A DNA stretch of 22,979 nt from an uncultured Caryophanales bacterium (GTDB lineage Bacteria > Bacillota_I > Bacilli_A > RF39 > UBA660): positions 1 to 22,979 of the forward strand of contig CAMVPJ010000013.1 of assembly GCA_947169395.1 (NCBI GenBank), written 5' to 3'. Under the pieces are notes generated by a model. The model did no database searches. It saw only the letters and a program-made list of their open reading frames with translations, and had not been told where the DNA came from. This document shows positions 15,095 to 21,604 of this stretch, piece by piece (the stretch's first letter is position 1; the number at the start of each line of letters is the position of its first letter). The position numbers were made by a program, and so were the translations under genes.

Positions 15095-15108
15095 TCTACA
15101 TCTGTTTT
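15074..15108. terminator. Bidirectional terminator between convergent ssb and SGNH genes
   Basis: A 13-bp perfect stem (15074-15086 with 15094-15106, loop GGAGTAA) overlaps the last codons of ssb. TTTTC follows on the + strand, and a seven-T run follows on the - strand, so it can stop both converging transcripts. Confidence 0.75.
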
Positions 15109-15774
15109 CTATAAATATTTTTTTATTATCTTTGTAACTTTGTAATATCCTAAATCTGTTAAGTGTAATCCTTCTTTACTATATACTTCTTTTAAGTTTT
15201 TATTATCATCTAAAAGATAAGAATATACATCAATATATTTAATATGTTCTTTTTTGCATAACTTTCTAATATCATTATTAAGTTTAATTATATGTTTGTT
15301 ATTATATTCTTCATTAACACCATTCCAATATTCAGTATCCATATCTCTATTTAATGGATAAATAGATTCAACTAATATACTTGAATTCTTTCTATTTTTT
15401 CTAATACCTTTAATAATTGTTTTTAAGTTATTAATTATTTCTTCATCTTTAATACGGGCTCTAATATCATTAGTACCTATTTGTATTATTACTACTGATG
15501 GATTGTAATCATATAAATCGCTATCAATTCTATCAATTAAATCATTAGTAGTATTACCACTTATCCCACTATTAACAACTCTATACTCATCATAAAACTC
15601 TTTAACATTGTATCCTTCAGTAATAGAATCTCCAAAGAATACTATGTTTTCATCTTGTGCTTTTACATTATCTAATTTGTTTTTATTAATGATACTTCCT
15701 ATAACAGATAATAGAGTAATTACTCCTAATAATGATACTAATGTAATTTGTAATCCTTTTTTTAATTTATTCAT
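15109..15774 (-). CDS. Membrane-anchored SGNH/GDSL hydrolase
   Basis: 221 aa. Residues 8-28 are one hydrophobic helix after a basic start, with no lipobox, so it is probably a signal anchor placing the enzyme outside the membrane. The SGNH blocks are clear: block I FFGDSITEG with Ser50, block II SGISGNTTND with Gly73, block III IQIGTND with Asn102, and block V EGLHLTDLGY with His204. Glu201 stands where most members have Asp in DxxH. The family includes lipases, acyl-esterases and sugar deacetylases; the substrate cannot be assigned, but envelope polysaccharide or lipid is likely given the location. I choose ATG at 15774 because GGTGAG precedes it; an upstream start would add ten non-hydrophobic residues. 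It is divergent from the SNF2 gene, sharing its -35 region, and convergent with ssb. Confidence 0.88.
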   Translation of the reverse strand: MNKLKKGLQITLVSLLGVITLLSVIGSIINKNKLDNVKAQDENIVFFGDSITEGYNVKEFYDEYRVVNSGISGNTTNDLIDRIDSDLYDYNPSVVIIQIGTNDIRARIKDEEIINNLKTIIKGIRKNRKNSSILVESIYPLNRDMDTEYWNGVNEEYNNKHIIKLNNDIRKLCKKEHIKYIDVYSYLLDDNKNLKEVYSKEGLHLTDLGYYKVTKIIKKYL

Positions 15775-15792
15775 AATCTCACCACGCGATAT

Positions 15793-15821
15793 ATTATAAT
15801 ACAATTAATCTTTAGTTGCAA
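15793..15821 (-). promoter_or_regulatory. Promoter of the SGNH hydrolase gene
   Basis: On the minus strand: TTGCAA (15821-15816), a 17-bp spacer, then a perfect TATAAT (15798-15793). TTGCAA is its own reverse complement, and the same six bases are the -35 of the promoter in the other direction. Confidence 0.6.
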
Positions 15822-15844
15822 CACCATAAATTATGTGTTAAAAT
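15816..15844 (+). promoter_or_regulatory. Promoter of the SNF2 helicase gene
   Basis: TTGCAA (15816-15821, within the palindrome GTTGCAAC), a 17-bp spacer ending in TGT, then TAAAAT (15839-15844): an extended -10. It shares its -35 with the divergent minus-strand promoter. Confidence 0.55.
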
Positions 15845-15867
15845 AATGTAGCTTGGTGGTGTATGTT

Positions 15868-18800
15868 ATGAATTTAAATATTGATAGATATATTATAGAA
15901 CTTCTTGGAATGGATTCTTATTTAAAGGGTAGAAGATACTATTCACATTATGTAGATTTAGAAGACGAGGGTAAAACTAATGATGGATACTTTTATAAAT
16001 TTAGTGTAGAATCAGAACGTACTTATCGTCATTATAAAGTAGAATTTAAGATAAAAGAATTTGCTATTACGGATTATAAGTGTAACTGTGAACAGTTTAA
16101 GTCTCATCACACATGTAAACATATCGCAGCAGCTATTTATAATTATAGTGATGAAATAGAGAAGAAATTAGTTAATCCTATGACATTATCTAGTTTAGTA
16201 TTAAATAGTTTTAAAAGTAAGAAAAATAGTAATAGTACTAAATCTAATATAAAAGAAGAAATGAAATTAGAATTAGAATTAATATTTGATGATTATGTAA
16301 CTTACAAATTACATGTAGGATTAAAAAAGACTTATGTATTAAATACAGAAAGTAAACTTAGAAATTTTGTTGATGCTTATCGTAATGGTGGCGAGTATGT
16401 ATTTGGTAAGGCTTTTACCTATAATCGAGATAAATATTATTTTAATAGCGTTGATGCAGAGTTATTTGATTTTCTAACATCATCAGTACGTAGTAGTAAT
16501 GGATATTATGATAGTGAAGCTATGTATTTAAGTCCTAGAGAATTATCTGCTTTATTAGATAAGTTAGTAAATAGAGAATTTACTATTAAAGGAGTAGGTA
16601 TTATTAAAAGTATAGTTAATGGTATGCCTACAGAACTTAGCTTAGATATTATTGATAACGTATATCATTTAAGTATTGAAGATTTATCTTCTTATAGAAT
16701 ACTTAGTCGTTCATTTAAATATGTAGCATATAAGCATATTCTATATATTATACCTGATAAGTATCGTAATATATTAATGCAATATGTAGCATATGGATTA
16801 GATGAAGTTATATTTGAGAAAAAAGATGAAGAATTATTTAAAAATGGTTTATTAAAACAAGTTAGAAATAATATTAATTTAACTGATAATGTAACTGATA
16901 TAGTAGTGGGTGTTAAACCTGATGCTGAACTATACTTTGATCTTAAAAGAGATAAAATTACTTGTGAGGTAAAATTAGACTATAAAGATACTAAGATAGA
17001 TTATTTTGATACAAATGATACTATTTTAAGAGATGAAGAGTATGAAGGTGAAGTAATTAGTAAACTTGCAAGTTACGGTTTTGAGATTGGTAATAAAAAA
17101 ATAGTATTAGATGATTTTGACTTAGTATATGATTTTCTTTCTGAAGGTATAATGGAGTTATCAGATACATATAAAGTATTTACATCTAAGAAAATAGATA
17201 ATACTTCTATTATTAAAGATAGTCATATCCAATCTAACTTTAGTATTGGTGCGTCTGGTATTATGTCTTATACATTTGATGCTGATAATATTAATTTAGA
17301 TGAACTAGATAAAGTATTATCATCACTTAAAAGTAATAAGAAGTATTATAAACTTAAAAATGGTAATGTAATAGATTTAGAAAGTAATGAAGAGTTAAAT
17401 GAACTAAATAACTTAATGAGTGATTTATCTATTAGTGGAAGTCTTGCTGAAGGTGAGGTAGAAGTTCCAAAGTATCGTGCATTTTATATTGATTCACTTA
17501 AGAGTAATAAATATAAATCAATTAATACTGATAATTCATTTGATACATTTATTAACAATTTTAAAGAATATAAAAATACAACAATTAAACTAAGTAAGAA
17601 AGATGAAAGCATCCTACGTGATTATCAAAAAGATGGAGTTAAATGGTTATATACCCTTTATAAATGTGATTTAGGTGGAATACTAGCTGATGAGATGGGT
17701 CTTGGTAAAAGTATTCAAACTATCATGTTTATTAAATTATTATTAAAAGAGAAGAAGGATGCTAAAATAATGATAGTAGTTCCTACTGCTTTAGTATATA
17801 ACTGGAAAAAAGAATTTGATAAGTTTGGTAAAGAATTAAAATATGTAACAGTTGCAGATAATAAATCTAAGAGATTAGAAATAATTAATGATTTTGATAA
17901 ATATAATATATTCATTACGTCATATGGAATAATTAGAAATGATAATGATGAATATGAAGATAAAACTTTTGATTTATGTATTATCGATGAAGCACAAAAG
18001 ATTAAGAATTATCAAGCTGGTATGACTAAAGAAATCAAGAAGATTAAAGCAAGAACTAAGATTGCCCTAACAGGTACTCCAATAGAAAATTCAGTTATGG
18101 AATTATGGAGTATATTTGACTTTATCATGCCAGGATACTTAAATAGTGTTAAAAAGTTTAGAGAATTATATGGTATTAAAGATGTTGATGAAGCATCCCT
18201 AGAAAGACTTTCTAAATTAAACTATCAGATAAAACCATTTATTTTAAGAAGAAAGAAAATAGATGTAACTAAAGATTTACCTGATAAGATAGAAAATACT
18301 ATATACTTAGATTTACCTGATTATCAAAAAGCATTATATTTAAAAGTACTTCGTGAATCTAGAGAAGAGATGGAAGAGTTAATTGCTAGAGAGGGATTTA
18401 AGAAAGCTAGATTTAAAATATTACAATTACTTATGAAATTAAGACAGATATGTATTGATCCATCAATACTTTATAGTAATTATAAAAAAGAATCTATTAA
18501 GTTTGAAAAACTAATTGAAGTAGTTAAAGATTATGTATCTGAAGGACATAAGATATTAATATTTTCAAGCTTTAAGAAAGTAATAGATAAAGTAAAAGTA
18601 ATGTTTGAGAAAGAAAGTATTACTAGTTATATGATTGCTGGAGATGTTAAGAGTAAAACTAGAATGGAATTAGTTGATAAGTTTAATGAAGATGATACTA
18701 ATTGCTTCTTAATTACACTAGGATCAGGTGGTACTGGACTTAATCTAACTAGTGCGGATGTAGTAATACACTTAGATATATGGTGGAATCCACAAGTAGA

Positions 18801-19023
18801 GAATCAAGCTACAGATAGGGCACATAGAATAGGTCAAAAGAATAAAGTAACAGTAATTAAACTAGTTACAAAAGGTACTGTAGAAGAACGTATTTTAGAG
18901 TTACAGAATAAAAAGAAAATATTAAGTGATAATCTAATCGAAGGTAAAGCTGATTCAGAAGTATTATCGTCACTTAGTGAAAAAGATATTAAGAAACTTC
19001 TTGCTCAAGGAGAAGATGATTAA
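15868..19023 (+). CDS. SNF2-family DNA translocase with N-terminal SWIM zinc finger
   Basis: 1051 aa. Residues 72-85 are a SWIM finger (C72-x-C74-x8-C83-x-H85). A long middle region (about 100-560) matches the SNF2-associated part of bacterial RapA/HepA-like proteins only in position and general look. The motor begins near 575: LRDYQKDGVKWL, Walker A LADEMGLGKS near 606-615, DEAQ box IIDEAQKIKN near 707, TGTPIENS near 733, and C-terminal lobe motifs LGSGGTGLNL and ENQATDRAHRIGQ ending near 990, then TVEERILELQ. All helicase motifs are intact, so it should be an ATP-driven double-stranded DNA or RNA-polymerase remodeler. The family is widespread in Bacillota with uncertain function; it can be either housekeeping or part of defence islands. 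ATG 15868 follows GGTGGTG. A strong terminator follows the gene. Confidence 0.92.
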   Translation: MNLNIDRYIIELLGMDSYLKGRRYYSHYVDLEDEGKTNDGYFYKFSVESERTYRHYKVEFKIKEFAITDYKCNCEQFKSHHTCKHIAAAIYNYSDEIEKKLVNPMTLSSLVLNSFKSKKNSNSTKSNIKEEMKLELELIFDDYVTYKLHVGLKKTYVLNTESKLRNFVDAYRNGGEYVFGKAFTYNRDKYYFNSVDAELFDFLTSSVRSSNGYYDSEAMYLSPRELSALLDKLVNREFTIKGVGIIKSIVNGMPTELSLDIIDNVYHLSIEDLSSYRILSRSFKYVAYKHILYIIPDKYRNILMQYVAYGLDEVIFEKKDEELFKNGLLKQVRNNINLTDNVTDIVVGVKPDAELYFDLKRDKITCEVKLDYKDTKIDYFDTNDTILRDEEYEGEVISKLASYGFEIGNKKIVLDDFDLVYDFLSEGIMELSDTYKVFTSKKIDNTSIIKDSHIQSNFSIGASGIMSYTFDADNINLDELDKVLSSLKSNKKYYKLKNGNVIDLESNEELNELNNLMSDLSISGSLAEGEVEVPKYRAFYIDSLKSNKYKSINTDNSFDTFINNFKEYKNTTIKLSKKDESILRDYQKDGVKWLYTLYKCDLGGILADEMGLGKSIQTIMFIKLLLKEKKDAKIMIVVPTALVYNWKKEFDKFGKELKYVTVADNKSKRLEIINDFDKYNIFITSYGIIRNDNDEYEDKTFDLCIIDEAQKIKNYQAGMTKEIKKIKARTKIALTGTPIENSVMELWSIFDFIMPGYLNSVKKFRELYGIKDVDEASLERLSKLNYQIKPFILRRKKIDVTKDLPDKIENTIYLDLPDYQKALYLKVLRESREEMEELIAREGFKKARFKILQLLMKLRQICIDPSILYSNYKKESIKFEKLIEVVKDYVSEGHKILIFSSFKKVIDKVKVMFEKESITSYMIAGDVKSKTRMELVDKFNEDDTNCFLITLGSGGTGLNLTSADVVIHLDIWWNPQVENQATDRAHRIGQKNKVTVIKLVTKGTVEERILELQNKKKILSDNLIEGKADSEVLSSLSEKDIKKLLAQGEDD

Positions 19024-19036
19024 TATAATAAGAATT

Positions 19037-19080
19037 AAAAAAGTTAGAAAATACTATTTAAGTAAATTCTAACTTTTTTT
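19037..19080. terminator. Strong terminator after the SNF2 gene
   Basis: AAAAAAGTTAGAA (19037-19049) pairs over 13 bp with TTCTAACTTTTTT (19067-19079), with a T-rich 3' arm. It could act on both strands. Confidence 0.75.
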
Positions 19081-19087
19081 GAGTTTT

Positions 19088-19196
19088 ACGTTTTTTGATT
19101 ACTTTCAGTCTAATAATTACAGATATTAATAATTTACTTGTAGATTTTAAAATACTGTATTTTTTAGTGATTTAAACTTGAAAAACTATCATTTGC
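19088..19196. repeat. Upstream block shared with ssb, copy 2
   Basis: Ungapped partner of 14591-14699, with conserved blocks ACGTTTTTT (19088), AATTTACTTGTAG (19131-19143) and TCATTTGC (19189-19196). It ends at the -35 of the Rpn gene promoter. Terminal inverted-repeat pairing is weaker here (GTTTTT with AAAAAC). No ORF of note lies in 19024-19269. Confidence 0.5.
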
Positions 19197-19221
19197 TCTT
19201 TCTTTTTAGATTTGATATAAC
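19193..19221 (+). promoter_or_regulatory. Promoter of the Rpn-family nuclease gene
   Basis: TTGCTC (19193-19198), a 17-bp spacer ending in TGA, then TATAAC (19216-19221): an extended -10. The predicted start point is near 19228, exactly at the palindrome GTTGCAAC. Confidence 0.5.
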
Positions 19222-19227
19222 TTTCTT

Positions 19228-19235
19228 GTTGCAAC
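19228..19235. promoter_or_regulatory. Palindrome GTTGCAAC, possible operator
   Basis: A perfect 8-bp palindrome at the predicted transcription start of the Rpn gene. The only other copy I found lies at 15815-15822, in the divergent promoter region of the SGNH and SNF2 genes. A shared regulator site is possible; the sequence alone does not prove it. Confidence 0.3.
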
Positions 19236-19269
19236 AAATTATATTATTTTAAAAGGAAGGATTGAGTTT

Positions 19270-20223
19270 ATGCAAAATATAAAAATAGAAAAAAGAAAAG
19301 GAACTTTAAGAGGTGATGTTTTACCTGAGGGAGAAGTCATACCACTTATGTCAGATGTACTATTTAAGAAGGTATATGGAGACACTAATCATTTAGAAAG
19401 ACTTAATTATTTGCTTTCTAGTATATTTGGAAAAGAGGTTAGTGTTATTGAGATATTAAATGATGAACTTCTTGGAGAATACAGATTAAATAGTACTAAG
19501 TATGTAGATTTAGTATGTAAAATAGGAGAATTCGATTATGTTAATGTAGAGGTTAATACTTCTTATGCAGCATATGAAATAGATAGAAATGTTGACTTTG
19601 TATTTAGGTTAGCTTCAGCTGGAAGAAAGTCTAATAGTAATTTATCAAGAGAAGAAAAAAGAAAAGAAAGACGAGCAAAAAGACATTATGTACAGATAAA
19701 TTTGAATAATGTTAATACAAACAAAAAGCCATATGTTTCTTTTTCACTTAATGATGATGAAGATTCTAATTTTAAATTAACAGATCAAGTAGAAATTATT
19801 AACATAAATGTGTCACATTATCTAAAAATGTGTTATACTAAAGGTGTAAGTGAACTAAGTGATTTTGAACTTGCGGTTGGAATAATAGGAGTATATCAAG
19901 AAGAATTACTTAATAGACTTTCTAAGCGTAATAAAATCCTAGAGGAGATAGGTGATATAGTGAAGAAATATAGTTGGGTAGATGATGTAATAGTAGCATA
20001 TGATAGAGAGGAATACTTAAAAGAAGCATATGAAGCAAATATTGAATATGCAGTAGCTGATGCGATAGAAGAGACTACAAAAAGAGTTACGGAAGAAGTT
20101 ACAAAAGAAGTAACTGAAAAAAATACTTTGGATATTGCTAAGAAGATGAAGGATGCTGGTATTTCAATAGATATTATTGCAAATACAACAGGAATGTCTA
20201 TTGAGAAGATAGAAAAATTATAA
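19270..20223 (+). CDS. Rpn/YhgA-like PD-(D/E)XK nuclease family transposase
   Basis: 317 aa, matching the PDDEXK_2 family (PF12784). The N-terminus VIPLMSDVLFKKVYGD with a leucine-rich helix, then KYVDLVCKIGEFDYVNVEVN, gives the nuclease core: D80 and E94-x-N96, with Asn at the usual Lys/Gln place. RpnA-type relatives in E. coli are DNA endonucleases that promote RecA-independent recombination; the transposase label is historical. A basic Ser/Arg/Lys stretch lies at 115-135. Residues about 260-290 (VTEEVTKEVTEK) form a coiled coil, and the last 30 residues (AKKMKDAGISIDIIANTTG...) are the helical tail with an HTH-like look often found in the family. AAGGAAGG precedes the ATG. Flanks are unusual: an upstream block shared with ssb, and downstream the same repeat that follows the other PD-(D/E)XK gene at 1253-2896. 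Confidence 0.88.
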   Translation: MQNIKIEKRKGTLRGDVLPEGEVIPLMSDVLFKKVYGDTNHLERLNYLLSSIFGKEVSVIEILNDELLGEYRLNSTKYVDLVCKIGEFDYVNVEVNTSYAAYEIDRNVDFVFRLASAGRKSNSNLSREEKRKERRAKRHYVQINLNNVNTNKKPYVSFSLNDDEDSNFKLTDQVEIININVSHYLKMCYTKGVSELSDFELAVGIIGVYQEELLNRLSKRNKILEEIGDIVKKYSWVDDVIVAYDREEYLKEAYEANIEYAVADAIEETTKRVTEEVTKEVTEKNTLDIAKKMKDAGISIDIIANTTGMSIEKIEKL

Positions 20224-20373
20224 TATGTATCATACAAATTTTACATTTTTATATCATAGTACAGGCATAGTACGTAATAGTAAATTATAAAAGAACTAGA
20301 GAATATCTAGTTAAAATGGATGTTTTGACCAGTAAACTGTCAAAGATGGTAGTATGACTTAGGGGCTATTATA
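20224..20373. repeat. Intergenic hairpin and block related to the window start
   Basis: This opens the 386-bp gap between the nuclease gene and the lipid kinase gene. AACTAGA-GAATA-TCTAGTT (20294-20312) is a 7-bp hairpin without a T-run. AAACTGTCAAA...AGTATG (20334-20356) matches positions 38-60. No coding region is evident. The rest of the gap holds the 106-bp repeat, a terminator and the lipid-kinase promoter, listed separately. Confidence 0.45.
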
Positions 20374-20392
20374 AGTGGGTAACCACTTTTTT
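20374..20392 (+). terminator. GNRA-loop terminator, copy B
   Basis: AGTGG-GTAA-CCACT followed by TTTTT, identical to the hairpin at 2895-2913. It is the first convincing terminator after the Rpn gene. Confidence 0.55.
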
Positions 20393-20438
20393 CTTTACCC
20401 TCATTTACACCACCTATAATTAAAAATCGAAAAGTATA

Positions 20439-20465
20439 TTTACATTTTAGGGGAGGGACTATAAT
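20439..20465 (+). promoter_or_regulatory. Repeat-borne promoter, copy B
   Basis: TTTACA (20439-20444) and TATAAT (20460-20465), but the spacer is only 15 bp, against 18 in copy A, so activity may be reduced. No protein gene follows before the terminator at 20523. Confidence 0.35.
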
Positions 20466-20522
20466 GTATATAGGCTATAAGAGTAAGGAAATATAATTAA
20501 TTATCTCTGTTATTGATGAATT

Positions 20523-20549
20523 AGAAGATTATAGGCATCTTCTTTTTTT
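20523..20549 (+). terminator. Terminator closing the repeat module
   Basis: AGAAGAT (20523-20529) pairs with ATCTTCT (20537-20543), loop TATAGGC, then at least six T. The arrangement GTAAGGA(A)ATATAAT followed by an AGAAG-type terminator also occurs at the window start (61-106). Confidence 0.7.
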
Positions 20550-20557
20550 AATACTTA

Positions 20558-20586
20558 TTGCCAAACCTTATTTATTATTGTATAAT
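20558..20586 (+). promoter_or_regulatory. Promoter of the DagK-like gene
   Basis: TTGCCA (20558-20563), a 17-bp spacer, then a perfect TATAAT (20581-20586). The start point would be near 20593, giving a leader of about 17 nt that includes GAAGGTGAT. Confidence 0.65.
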
Positions 20587-20609
20587 TTAGGTAGTTTGAA
20601 GGTGATAGT

Positions 20610-21539
20610 ATTAAGAATGCATTGATTATTCATAATCCTAATAGTGGGAAGAAGAAAAATATTTATAAGATATTAAAAAAGAGTAAGAGTTTGTTTGAGT
20701 ATTATGGTTATAATTATAATTATGTTAAGACTAAGTATCCAGGGCATGCTAAAGAGATTGTTAAAGAATTAACTGATATTAATCTTGTTATTTCTGTTGG
20801 TGGTGATGGTACTTTTAATGAGATTGTATCTGGTAATATGGAACGTGATAATAAATTAGTTTTATCTCACATACCTGTTGGTACTACTAATGATCTTAGA
20901 ACTTTGTTTGGTTATTCTAAAGATATACTTAAGAATATAGAAAGTATTTTGTCAGGATATGATAAACAAATAGATATATGTATGCTTAATAATAAACCTT
21001 TTGTCTATGTATCTGGTTTTGGTAAGTTTGTATCTTTATCTTATGAAACTCCTAGAAGTAGTAAGGCTAAATATGGATATCTAGCTTATTTTACATCGGC
21101 TGTAAAGGATTTCTTTAAGAATTCATATATGTATGATATTGAGTTTGAAGTAAATGGTAAAAAGCATAAAGGCAAATATTCATTAGGTATTATATCTAAT
21201 GCCAATAGAATTGCTGGTATAAATAATTTTTATAAAGATGTAAAGTTAGATGATGATACATTTGAAGTATTACTTTGTTCAATAGAAAAAAGAAGTACTA
21301 TGCTTAAGAGTTTGTTTAAATTAGGTATAAAGGATATAACTAAAGTAAGTGGAGTAGAGATATATAGAACTAATAATTTTAAAATTAAGTTTAATAATAA
21401 ATTAAAGAAACCTTGGACTATTGACGGTGAGAAGTATCCTAGTAGTGATAAGTATTATGAGGTTACTATTAATAGAGATATTAAATTTAGAATAAGTGAT
21501 AAAGCAATAAATGAAAATTGTATTAATAAAATATATTAA
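20610..21539 (+). CDS. DagK/YegS-type lipid kinase, probable ATT start
   Basis: 309 aa if started at ATT 20610. It is a soluble or peripheral kinase of the diacylglycerol kinase catalytic family (DAGK_cat), phosphorylating diacylglycerol or a related membrane lipid. Seen: the first strand KNALIIHNPNSGKKK, VISVGGDGTFNEIV (nucleotide-binding GGDGT), HIPVGTTNDLRTLFG, and the C-terminal KKPWTIDGEKYP. The family normally begins MKKALIIxNPxSG, so translation should include the Ile-Lys-Asn-Ala-Leu encoded from 20610. The only in-frame conventional start is TTG 20622, which would cut off the first strand and sits too far (17 bp) from GAAGGTG at 20598-20604. ATT at 20610 is spaced like other starts in this window. 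It is unrelated to the DgkA-type domain at 8085-9077. The gene has its own promoter and terminator. Confidence 0.88.
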   Translation: MKNALIIHNPNSGKKKNIYKILKKSKSLFEYYGYNYNYVKTKYPGHAKEIVKELTDINLVISVGGDGTFNEIVSGNMERDNKLVLSHIPVGTTNDLRTLFGYSKDILKNIESILSGYDKQIDICMLNNKPFVYVSGFGKFVSLSYETPRSSKAKYGYLAYFTSAVKDFFKNSYMYDIEFEVNGKKHKGKYSLGIISNANRIAGINNFYKDVKLDDDTFEVLLCSIEKRSTMLKSLFKLGIKDITKVSGVEIYRTNNFKIKFNNKLKKPWTIDGEKYPSSDKYYEVTINRDIKFRISDKAINENCINKIY

Positions 21540-21559
21540 GAAATCTTGATATATTTTTT
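21528..21559. terminator. Terminator of the DagK-like gene
   Basis: AAAATATAT (21528-21536) pairs with ATATATTTT (21549-21557), with an inner AAGA/TCTT extension, ending in a six-T run. It overlaps the stop codon. Confidence 0.6.
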
Positions 21560-21586
21560 GTGTTTTTAAATTTATTCTGCTATAAT
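21558..21586 (+). promoter_or_regulatory. Promoter of the ComEC-like gene
   Basis: TTGTGT (21558-21563), a 17-bp spacer ending in TGC, then a perfect TATAAT (21581-21586): an extended -10. It is followed by GGTAGTGAT before the ATG at 21605. Confidence 0.55.
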
Positions 21587-21604
21587 GTTTATGGTAGTGA
21601 TTGT

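Larger units (their letters stand above)
20374..20479 (+). repeat. Intergenic repeat, copy B
   Basis: Partner of 2895-3003, roughly 85% identical by eye, with a small deletion between the two promoter boxes. It starts with the same terminator hairpin and ends with the same TATAATGTATATAGGCTATA. The mini-ORF here is 20464-20496 (ten codons, beginning MYIGY). It is separated from the nuclease stop codon by 150 bp. Confidence 0.8.

Noticed and set aside
19896..20237. A 113-residue minus-strand reading frame
   Set aside because: It is antisense to the 3' half of the Rpn gene, hydrophobic only as the mirror of the coiled-coil codons, and has no promoter or ribosome site.
20374..20479. CRISPR array or tandem repeat
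   Set aside because: Only two copies exist in the window, 17 kb apart and without regular spacers; no cas genes are seen.
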